From assembly GCA_963820185.1 (NCBI GenBank), contig CAWFYV010000007.1, positions 248,001 to 312,000 on the forward strand: 64,000 nt of DNA, given 5' to 3'. Shown piece after piece: positions 16,162 to 23,707 of this stretch. Position numbers and translations under genes: made by a program. Origin of the DNA: Aquilonibacter sp963820185 (GTDB lineage Bacteria > Vulcanimicrobiota > Vulcanimicrobiia > Vulcanimicrobiales > Vulcanimicrobiaceae). Each line of letters begins with the position of its first letter. Positions within the stretch are counted from its first letter, which is position 1. A model generated the notes under the pieces. The model was not told where the DNA came from, did no database searches, and saw only the letters and a program-made list of their open reading frames with translations.

Positions 16162-18105
16162 ATGGCGACCGAGACGCTCATTATCGTCGTCGGCGGTGAC
16201 TACCTGGCCTATGAAATCTGCCGCGAGATTTTGAAGACGGCTGGGCAGCGCGTTGCCCTCGTGTGGAAGCACGAGGAGGAACGCGCTGCGAATCTGCTTG
16301 CGCAAACGGTCGCCAAGTTCCACGGCGAGTTTCCCCACACGTTCGCCCACTACGCGCTCGACCCGTCCGACGCGGCGAGTCTGCGCGAGGCGGGCCTCGA
16401 AGCGGTTGGGGCGCGGCCCGACCAGCCGAACTTTTGCATCGTCGCGGTCTCGCAGGATGACCGCTTGAATCTGCGCGTCGCACTTGTCGCGCGCGACATC
16501 AACGAGCGCACCCGGGTCACGATTCGTCAGTTCAATCCGGTGCTCGGTCACAAGATCCAAGAGGGGCTCAAATACAACTGCACGGCAATTTCGCCGGCCG
16601 CGCACGCGGCGGCGACCTACGCGGCGTCGGCGGTCGATCCGTCGTGTTACTATGCGCTGCCGTTTCCTACACTCGAGACGCTGGTCGCTAAGGCCGTGCA
16701 CCGTCACGATCACCGCGGAAACGAAAATGGCGATCGAGATCGGGAGCATGACGCAACCGGGAGTCTCTTCGGGTTTTGTGAGCGCGACGCGGAACAGTTC
16801 GGCATTGACGGTCTGGACGTGATTGCCGCCGAGGCGCATCTGCGCGCGCGTATCGTTGCCATCGATGGGCGAGCGCCCTATATTTGTTACGGCGACGAGG
16901 ATCACGCCGACGGCGATACGCTTGCGGCCCCTATTCCGGAAAAAGCGCGGGTCTGCGTATTTGGCCCTATCGCCAACATCAAGCGCACGTGGCCCCAAGG
17001 TGAGCGCAGACGCGAAACCTCGTGGCGCAGCCGCATGGGCCAATCATGGCGCGACTTGCGCGTTGCGGCTCGGCGCACCGAACCGATTCTGCGTACCGTA
17101 TTCGGAATCGCGCTGGTCTTATATCTGCTGTTCTCGGTCTACTTTGCTTTTGCGTTGCACCTCAATCCGATCGCTGCGCTCTACTTCGTGATGACGACGA
17201 TGACGACCGTCGGCTACGGCGATATCTCGCCGTGCGTCAAACCTTGCCCAGAGGTGTACTCGCCCGGAGAAGCCGTCTCACTGCTCGTCGCGATGACGAC
17301 CATGCTCGCCGGCGTCGCGATATTCGCGGTCTTTACGGCAACCGTGACCTCGGCACTCAACGCGGCGACCTTGCGCCGCACGCGCGGGCTGCGCCCGATT
17401 CATCGTTCGGGCCATGTGATCGTCTGTGGCGCGGGGAATGTCGGCTCGCTGGTCATCGACTATTTGCGCGAGCTCGGCGAGGACGTCGTGGTGGTAGAAC
17501 GCAACCCCGATGCCATTTTGATCGAACTCGCGCGGGATCGGAAGATCGATCTGCTCACTGGCGACGCGACCAACGACGAAACGATCGCGTACTGTTCCCC
17601 CGAACGTGCCAAAGCGCTGGTCGGCGTCACCAACAGCGACACCGCCAATCTCGAGGTTGCCCTCGGTGCGCGAACGCGGACTCGCGAACACGCGCACTCC
17701 GATATGCACGTGGTCTTGCGTATCGACGATCTTGCCTTTGGCGCATCGATCAAGCGGCACTTTGGCATTGCGTCGTTCTCGACCACGGAGCTTACCGCGC
17801 CGACAATCGCCGGGCTTGCTCGCTTCGAGAGCACGCGTGGGCGCTTTGCGATCTTTTCGGATCAGGGCTTTGCGCGCGTATTTCAGCTTGCCGAACGCTT
17901 CCAAGGCGCGGAGAACGCGCCGCCGCCGGCACCGCCTGAACGGCCCGGGTACAAGGTGCGTTGGATTCCACTCTACGTCTGGCGCGAGCAGGGCAGTGGC
18001 AAAGGTGTTGCCGTCCCGGCACACAAGTTTGACCAGGACGTCAGACCTGGCGACCGCCTGTTGTTTATGGTACCGCTGGATCAATTTAGCGAGGCAAACA
18101 ATTAA
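16162..18105 (+). CDS. Potassium channel with RCK domains before and after the pore
   Basis: 647 residues. Residues 1-~180 form a degenerate TrkA-N/RCK Rossmann domain (LIIVVGGDYLAYEIC). Then a long linker and one membrane helix lead to the pore loop with the K+ selectivity filter TTVGYGD (~348-354) and a second helix (SLLVAMTTMLAGVAIFAVF). A complete RCK domain follows (GHVIVCGAGNVGSLVID), then a TrkA-C-like tail. Two membrane helices fit an MthK-type channel. An insertion with two Cys (CVKPCPE) lies just after the filter. The ATG at 16162 opens the first beta strand directly. Confidence 0.85.
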   Translation: MATETLIIVVGGDYLAYEICREILKTAGQRVALVWKHEEERAANLLAQTVAKFHGEFPHTFAHYALDPSDAASLREAGLEAVGARPDQPNFCIVAVSQDDRLNLRVALVARDINERTRVTIRQFNPVLGHKIQEGLKYNCTAISPAAHAAATYAASAVDPSCYYALPFPTLETLVAKAVHRHDHRGNENGDRDREHDATGSLFGFCERDAEQFGIDGLDVIAAEAHLRARIVAIDGRAPYICYGDEDHADGDTLAAPIPEKARVCVFGPIANIKRTWPQGERRRETSWRSRMGQSWRDLRVAARRTEPILRTVFGIALVLYLLFSVYFAFALHLNPIAALYFVMTTMTTVGYGDISPCVKPCPEVYSPGEAVSLLVAMTTMLAGVAIFAVFTATVTSALNAATLRRTRGLRPIHRSGHVIVCGAGNVGSLVIDYLRELGEDVVVVERNPDAILIELARDRKIDLLTGDATNDETIAYCSPERAKALVGVTNSDTANLEVALGARTRTREHAHSDMHVVLRIDDLAFGASIKRHFGIASFSTTELTAPTIAGLARFESTRGRFAIFSDQGFARVFQLAERFQGAENAPPPAPPERPGYKVRWIPLYVWREQGSGKGVAVPAHKFDQDVRPGDRLLFMVPLDQFSEANN

Positions 18106-18116
18106 AAAGGATGGGA

Positions 18117-18533
18117 ATGCTAGCTGCGGGTGACAAGCTCCCCGACCTCACGATCGCGGACGATAAAGGCGAGCCGGTCAAGACAGCCGACCTGCTTGGT
18201 GGCCCGCTCATCGTGTATTTCTATCCGAAAGACGATACGCCGGGCTGCACGAATGAAGCCTCGCAGTTTCGCGACCTCTACGCCAAGTTCGAGAAGAAAA
18301 GCGCGCGGATCGTCGGTGTGAGCCGAGACTCGGCGGCCTCGCACCAAAAGTTCAAAGACAAATACAAGATTCCGTTCACGCTGCTGGCGGATACCGATTC
18401 ACACCTGTATCATGCGTTCGGCGTCACTGCGCGCACGACGTTTCTGATCGATGGCAAGGGCATCATCGTCAAAGTTTGGCCGAAAGTCCGTGTCGACGGA
18501 CATGCCGATGAGGTGCTCGCATCGCTACCGTAA
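18117..18533 (+). CDS. Peroxiredoxin, BCP/PrxQ family
   Basis: 138 residues. It reduces hydroperoxides, usually with thioredoxin. The thioredoxin-fold core FYPKDDTPGCTNEASQF has the peroxidatic Cys (~44), but the resolving Cys that sits five residues later in two-Cys BCPs is Ser here, so this is a 1-Cys form. The Arg and C-terminal TTFLIDGKG segments are normal. I prefer the ATG at 18117 because AAAAAGG lies 6 nt upstream; the ATG at 18111 would abut it. Confidence 0.88.
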   Translation: MLAAGDKLPDLTIADDKGEPVKTADLLGGPLIVYFYPKDDTPGCTNEASQFRDLYAKFEKKSARIVGVSRDSAASHQKFKDKYKIPFTLLADTDSHLYHAFGVTARTTFLIDGKGIIVKVWPKVRVDGHADEVLASLP

Positions 18534-19309
18534 TGGCCGCCGCGATGCGCGTGCGCGTCGTCGGCTCGAGTGCATCCGTGCCACGGCCGGGGCGCGCGTG
18601 CAGCTGTCATTTGATTCGCGCGCGCGGCACCAACCTGTTGCTCGATATGGGCACCGGTGCGCTTGCCAATCTGCGGATCGTGATGGACTATCCAGATCTG
18701 GATGGCATCGTTATCAGCCACATGCACGCCGATCACTTTCTCGATTTGATTCCGCTGCGCTATGGGCTCAAATATGGGCCGCTTTTGCGCGACGATCGCA
18801 TGCCGATTTGGCTGCCGCCGGGCGGCGAGCAACAACTTCGTGCCTTCGCGGCCACGTTCGCGAGTGAAGGTCCGAATGATTTTCTCGACGAGGTCTTTGA
18901 GGTCCGCGAATACGATCCAGCGGCCACACTCGAGATCGGCCGCCTTTCGGTCACATTCGCGAAGACGATTCACTACATCGATGCGTACGCCGTGCGCGTT
19001 GAACGTGACGGGGCGAGCGTGTGTTATTCCAGCGACACGGCGCCATGCGACCGGGTGGAAGAGCTTGCGCGCGGATCGAGCATCTTTCTTTGCGAAGCTG
19101 CGCTCGGTCTTGCGGTCGAAACCGGCCCGATGCGCGGGCATCTTTCCGCCATCGAAGCCGGCGAGATGGCGCAACGCGCGGGTGCGCGGCGCCTCGTGCT
19201 CACGCACTATGGAACGGAGTTTGCTCCCGGTGAATTAGAAGACGCCGCGCGCAGCGTCTACCACGGCCCCTGCGCCATCGCCGATGACGGCACCGAGCTC
19301 ACGATTTGA
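18533..19309 (+). CDS. MBL-fold hydrolase, RNase Z/ElaC-like or phosphodiesterase-like
   Basis: 258 residues. The zinc motif SHMHADHFLDL (62-72) and later His/Asp ligands (YSSDTAPCD, MRGHLSA, LTHYG) match the short ribonuclease Z / cyclic-phosphodiesterase-like group of the MBL superfamily. There is no flexible exosite arm typical of tRNase Z, so a tRNA role is doubtful. The start overlaps the peroxiredoxin stop by one base (TAATG). It is the last gene of the plus-strand run. Confidence 0.8.
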   Translation: MAAAMRVRVVGSSASVPRPGRACSCHLIRARGTNLLLDMGTGALANLRIVMDYPDLDGIVISHMHADHFLDLIPLRYGLKYGPLLRDDRMPIWLPPGGEQQLRAFAATFASEGPNDFLDEVFEVREYDPAATLEIGRLSVTFAKTIHYIDAYAVRVERDGASVCYSSDTAPCDRVEELARGSSIFLCEAALGLAVETGPMRGHLSAIEAGEMAQRAGARRLVLTHYGTEFAPGELEDAARSVYHGPCAIADDGTELTI

Positions 19310-19443
19310 GGTCGTGGCGGCGCTTCGGTGTCGTTGCGTCAGCCCTCGAGTGCCCCTGCACACTTCGGACTGCCGCGCCTAACCGCAGCACCGCTACAGC
19401 CTCAAATACCTTTCATCTCGGGGGCTAGGCGCAAAGAGCATCG

Positions 19444-19491
19444 CGGTCCCTCGACTACGCTCACTACGTTCGCTACGCTCGGGATGACAAG
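19444..19491. repeat. Dispersed short repeat, copy 2
   Basis: This is the longest copy of the family. It begins with GGTCCCTCGACTACGCTCAC and ends with GCTACGCTCGGGATGACAAG (19472-19491). The latter 20-mer occurs as a perfect reverse complement at 31188-31207. It lies in the 187-nt convergent gap between an MBL gene and pyrE, 5 nt from the pyrE stop. Nothing else is evident in that gap. Confidence 0.65.
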
Positions 19492-19496
19492 AGGCG

Positions 19497-20012
19497 TTAG
19501 TTCTCTGTCTTGGCTTCGCCGCGGGGAAGAGAAAATTGAAGCAGGGCACGAATCGGCGCGAGGCCGCGGCTTACGACCGCGCACGGGGTGACCGTGAGCC
19601 CAAGTTCTTCCAGCCGCGCCTTCGCCGCGAGCAATTCACGTCCCGACGTCACCACGTCCTCGAGCAACAACACATGTTGTCCGGTCGCGTAAGGACCTTC
19701 GACGTACTCGTCGGCGAACGCGCCGTAGCCCTTGGGTGATTTGCGCACCGCTAGCAGCGGTAGCCCCGACATCTGCGAAACCGCCGTTGCGATGACCACG
19801 CCGCCGAGTTCGGTGCCGGCGATGAGATCCGGATTGACCTCGGTGATGACCGGGACGAAGAGCCGCGCGATGCGACGCAGTACCTGCGGATCGGAAAAGA
19901 GACGAAACTTATCGATGTAGTAATCGCTGCGCACACCGCCGGAGAGCACGTAATCGCCGCGCGTGAGCGCGCGTTCAACGAGCATCTTTCGCAGCCAGAC
20001 GAGTTCGGGCAT
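19497..20012 (-). CDS. pyrE: Orotate phosphoribosyltransferase
   Basis: 171 residues from the chosen ATG. It makes OMP from orotate and PRPP in pyrimidine synthesis. The dimer/active-site stretch GGVRSDYYIDKFRLFSDP, the Lys-rich VRKSPKGYG loop and the PRPP motif HVLLLEDVVTSGREL are present. I chose MPELVWLRKML because it gives the usual distance to the first conserved block. An upstream ATG (20051) or GTG (20057) would overlap the preceding gene. No other pyrimidine gene is nearby. Confidence 0.9.
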   Translation of the reverse strand: MPELVWLRKMLVERALTRGDYVLSGGVRSDYYIDKFRLFSDPQVLRRIARLFVPVITEVNPDLIAGTELGGVVIATAVSQMSGLPLLAVRKSPKGYGAFADEYVEGPYATGQHVLLLEDVVTSGRELLAAKARLEELGLTVTPCAVVSRGLAPIRALLQFSLPRGEAKTEN

Positions 20013-20038
20013 CGGACCGACTGGTTGGTTGGGTAGAC

Positions 20039-21625
20039 CTAGATGCTCCATTGCCACGCGTTCCAGTTCTCGATGATCGGGCTCGGGTCGAGCCCTTTGA
20101 AATCGGAGTTGATCGGGTGCATCTGTCGCAGATAATTGATGAAGATCTCGGGCACGTCACGCGCCAGCAACGCTTGCGTCTTTGCGTACGCAACCTTGCG
20201 CGTCGCCTGGTCGTAATGGGTCAGCGCCATGGTTTCTGCAGCGTCCATCTCGGGACTACAATACCGGGTGTAGTTGTACCCCCCGGGCGGGACGTTCTTG
20301 CACATAAACTGCGCCGAATCGTCCGGGTCGATGCCCGAGTACCAGCCGTCCACGATTGCGTCGAAGTGGCCGTTCTGCAGGACGCCGCCCTCGCCGGCCG
20401 GCGCGTAGAGCTGCGCTCCGGGGAAAAGCTTGATCTGCGCCTGGATGCCGATTCGGTGCAACTGCGCTTGGATCAGGAGCGCGAGCTGCTTGTAGGTCGT
20501 GTTGGAGTTCTCGGTCACGAGCAAGATCGAAGGCGGGTCGGCGCCCAGCAGCGATTTCGCTTTGGCGATGTCGTACGGAAGGGAGCGTGCTTTCGGATCG
20601 AAGGCCCACATCCAATCCGGGATGTCTTCGCTTGCGAGCGTCTCTTGACCGTACATCGTGTCGTTCACGAGGCTCTGCTTGTCGAGTGCATAAGCGATCG
20701 CTTGACGCACGCGCACGTCTTTCATCGCGGCACTTGCGGTATTGAGCTGCACGTCGTAGTAGCCGTTCACGCGCATCCAGACGATCTGGGTTCCCGGAAT
20801 GGTCTTCACTTGCGGATACAAGTGAATCGAGGCCTGATAGATCCAGTCGATCGCGTGCGTGCGCAGCAACTCGACCGAGGTGTTCTCGTCCGGAATGACC
20901 TTGATCTCAATTCGTTTGAGCCCCGGCTTACCCAAGAAGAAGTTGTCATTGGCGACGAGCGCGACGTGGTCGTTATGGACCCACTCCGCGAAGCGGAACG
21001 GCCCGTCTGAGACGGTCGGTTCGCTATTGAATGGAATCTGGTTGACGTTCGGGTACTTGGCCAGCACGTGCGCGGGCGCAACGCCGTACGGCTGATCGCT
21101 ATCGGTGAAGAAGGTGTTGACGAACGGCGAGAATTTCTCTTTGAGGTGCACGATCACCGTCGACGGGTCCGGCGTGTCAATCGACTTGATGTAGTCGTAC
21201 CCGTGGCGCGACACGATGTTGTTGTTCGGATTCATGATCGCCGTCCACGTCCACTTGACGTCTTTACTCGAGAACGCGACGCCGTCACTCCACTTCACGT
21301 CTTTGCGCAGGTGATAGGTGATCGTCAGTCCGTCGGCGCTGATGCCGCCATTGGTCGTGCTCGGCACCTCGGTCGCGAGCAGCGGTTGCTGCACACCCTT
21401 GCCGTCGGGCTGGATCAGCGGCAAGAACATGAAGCGCGCGATGAAGACATCGGTCGTATTCGAGGTGAGGAGCGGGTTGAGGTTCTTCGGTTCGCTTTGA
21501 ATCGCCACGCGCAGGACGCCCGGCAGGGTCCACGGGTGCTCGCCGCCACTGCCCGCCTCGTCCGGCGCTTTCGAGCATGCGGCAAGAAGCCCAGCAAGGG
21601 CGAAAAAGGCGAGTAGTCGTTTCAT
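20039..21625 (-). CDS. Peptide/nickel-type ABC transporter substrate-binding lipoprotein
   Basis: 528 residues of the family 5 extracellular solute-binding proteins (DppA/OppA-like). The N-terminus MKRLLAFFALAGLLAACSK has a lipobox (LAAC, Cys17). SEPKNLNPLL and the VSDGPFRFAEW stretch of the family follow. It ends at a conserved ..W..WQWSI tail shared with the paralogue at 62071. No permease or ATPase gene is adjacent, so the transporter must be encoded elsewhere. An in-frame ATG 23 codons upstream would give no signal peptide. Confidence 0.9.
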   Translation of the reverse strand: MKRLLAFFALAGLLAACSKAPDEAGSGGEHPWTLPGVLRVAIQSEPKNLNPLLTSNTTDVFIARFMFLPLIQPDGKGVQQPLLATEVPSTTNGGISADGLTITYHLRKDVKWSDGVAFSSKDVKWTWTAIMNPNNNIVSRHGYDYIKSIDTPDPSTVIVHLKEKFSPFVNTFFTDSDQPYGVAPAHVLAKYPNVNQIPFNSEPTVSDGPFRFAEWVHNDHVALVANDNFFLGKPGLKRIEIKVIPDENTSVELLRTHAIDWIYQASIHLYPQVKTIPGTQIVWMRVNGYYDVQLNTASAAMKDVRVRQAIAYALDKQSLVNDTMYGQETLASEDIPDWMWAFDPKARSLPYDIAKAKSLLGADPPSILLVTENSNTTYKQLALLIQAQLHRIGIQAQIKLFPGAQLYAPAGEGGVLQNGHFDAIVDGWYSGIDPDDSAQFMCKNVPPGGYNYTRYCSPEMDAAETMALTHYDQATRKVAYAKTQALLARDVPEIFINYLRQMHPINSDFKGLDPSPIIENWNAWQWSI

Positions 21626-21644
21626 AAACCCGCCCTGTATTGCC

Positions 21645-23690
21645 CTAGACCCTGGAGGCCACCTTGTTGCCGGGCACCGGATCGTAGCGCTCATGACGCG
21701 CGCCGAACGTGCCCAGTCCCTGCGTACCCGTGCGCAACTCGGTAATGTAGCGCGAGAGCTCGACCTCCGGCACGTCGGCCTCGATCACATCGAAGCCGGC
21801 CTGCTCGGCGGGATTCATGCCCAAGATCTGCCCGCGTTTGCCGGTCAACTGCGCAATGACCGTCGACGTGTACTGCGTCGGCACCGTGACGTTCACCCGC
21901 GAGATCGGCTCCAGCACGACCGGATGGCACTTGGGCAGCGCTTCACGCACGCCCATACCTGCGGCAGTCTTAAACGACTGTTCGCTCGAGTCGACGTCGT
22001 GGTATTGCCCATCGAACAAGGTGACATGCAGATCGGTTACCGGATAGCCGTTCGGTCCGTGCAAGAGCGCCTCGCGCACGCCCTTCTCAACGGCGGGGAT
22101 GAATTGCCGCGGCACCACGCCGCCGACAATCTTATCCTCAAAACTCACGCCCGAGCCACGCTCGCGCGGCTCGAAGCGGAGCCACACGTCGCCGAATTGT
22201 CCGTGACCACCGGTCTGGTGCTTGTAGCGTGAATGAATCTCGGTGCCCGCGCTAATCGTCTGAAGATACGGGATCTCGGGCGCTGCCGTTTCGACTTCAA
22301 CTTTGTACTTGCGTGCAAGGCGCTCGACCGCGATCGACACGTGTTGCTCGCCGCTCCCGAGTAAGAGCAACTCACCGGTGATCTCGGCGCGGGTCAACTT
22401 CAGCGAAGGGTCTTCGTCGACGATACGCGCGAGCATTTGGAATATCTTGGCTTCGTCGATGCGTTCCTTCGGCCTGATCGCGATCGCAATGCACGGCTCG
22501 GCGAGCGCAACGCGCGGAAGCAACACGCGCCCGTTGCTTGAAAGGATGTCGCCGGTCTTGACCGCTTCCAAACGCGCGATCGCGACGATCGCACCGGGAC
22601 CGGCCTCGGGGATCGCCTCTTGTTTCTTGCCCTGCAAGCGGTACAGACCGCCGGAGCGTACTTTCTCGTCACCTTGCGAGAGGTCAGTGAGTGTCGCGTC
22701 CGACTTGAGCGTGCCGCGGATGACGCGCACGATCGAGAGCTTACCGGACTGCGGGTGAATGACGGTCTTGATGACCTGCGCGATGACCGCCGCGGCGGGA
22801 TCGGGCGCGATTGCGCGGCCTTCGGCATCCAGAACCGGCGCGTCTTTCGGCGAGGGGAACCAGCGCTCGAGTGCGCGCAGCAGCGCCGCAACGCCGGCGC
22901 CGGTCGCCCCTGCGCCGACCAGTACCGGGACGATTTGGTCGTGGGAGCACTCGCTGCACAGGTCGCGCTCGACCTCGTCGAGCGGCGGCTCCACGCCTTC
23001 GAGTAACTCTTCCATCAAGTGGTCGTCGAAATCGGCAATCGCTTCAAGCAACTCACCGTGCGCCGCGCGTACGCGCTCGAGGACGTCACCCGGGATAGCG
23101 CTCTCGCTTTCGCCATCGGGCTCGAAGTTGTACGCTTTCATGTCGGCGAGATCGACGTAGCCGGAAAATCCGCTGGTTTTTTCGTTTGCCGCCGCGCGTG
23201 TGAAGACCGGCCATTGCTCGGCGACAACGTGGCGTCCGTAGAGCGACTTCAACGCGGCGAGCGTAGCTTCGAAATCCGCGCCGGGACGGTCGAGCTTGTT
23301 GATCACGAAGCAGTGCGGCATCGTGCGCGACTCGAGATAGTCGACCAGCGTTTTCGTCTGAACCACGCGCCCAGGGTCGGCTTCAACCACAATGACGGCC
23401 GCGTCCGCACCACACAACACGAGTTTGGTCTCTTCGAAGAAGTCGATGAAGCCGGGCGCGTCGATGATCGTGAGGTCGACGTTGCCGCTATTGCAGTGCG
23501 CAAAACCGGCGGTGGTCGATTGCGCGTGCGAGACGTCTTCGGGTTCGTGGTCGGTGACGGTTGTGCCATCGGAGATCGAGCCTCGGCGAGGAATCGCGCC
23601 GCTGCGTGCGAGCACGGCCTCCACGAGCGTGGTCTTGCCCGCGTGATGCGGGCCCACAAAAGCAATGTTGCGCTGACGCTCGATGTCCAT
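21645..23690 (-). CDS. Elongation factor G-like GTPase (EF-G2 type)
   Basis: 681 residues with the full five-domain EF-G layout: G1 GPHHAGKTT, NKLD (G4), domain II, domain IV (HKTGGHGQFGDVWL-like) and a C-terminal EF-G_C. Switch II reads DAPGFIDF rather than DTPGHVDF, so the catalytic histidine of EF-G is Phe. This resembles the EF-G-like proteins of Thermus and Mycobacterium that do not drive normal translocation. I chose the ATG at 23690, preceded by GGAGAG at 5 nt; a GTG two codons upstream is also in frame. It is probably not the housekeeping fusA, which should sit with rpsL/rpsG. Confidence 0.88.
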   Translation of the reverse strand: MDIERQRNIAFVGPHHAGKTTLVEAVLARSGAIPRRGSISDGTTVTDHEPEDVSHAQSTTAGFAHCNSGNVDLTIIDAPGFIDFFEETKLVLCGADAAVIVVEADPGRVVQTKTLVDYLESRTMPHCFVINKLDRPGADFEATLAALKSLYGRHVVAEQWPVFTRAAANEKTSGFSGYVDLADMKAYNFEPDGESESAIPGDVLERVRAAHGELLEAIADFDDHLMEELLEGVEPPLDEVERDLCSECSHDQIVPVLVGAGATGAGVAALLRALERWFPSPKDAPVLDAEGRAIAPDPAAAVIAQVIKTVIHPQSGKLSIVRVIRGTLKSDATLTDLSQGDEKVRSGGLYRLQGKKQEAIPEAGPGAIVAIARLEAVKTGDILSSNGRVLLPRVALAEPCIAIAIRPKERIDEAKIFQMLARIVDEDPSLKLTRAEITGELLLLGSGEQHVSIAVERLARKYKVEVETAAPEIPYLQTISAGTEIHSRYKHQTGGHGQFGDVWLRFEPRERGSGVSFEDKIVGGVVPRQFIPAVEKGVREALLHGPNGYPVTDLHVTLFDGQYHDVDSSEQSFKTAAGMGVREALPKCHPVVLEPISRVNVTVPTQYTSTVIAQLTGKRGQILGMNPAEQAGFDVIEADVPEVELSRYITELRTGTQGLGTFGARHERYDPVPGNKVASRV

Positions 23691-23707
23691 GGCCACTCTC
23701 CGTACGC

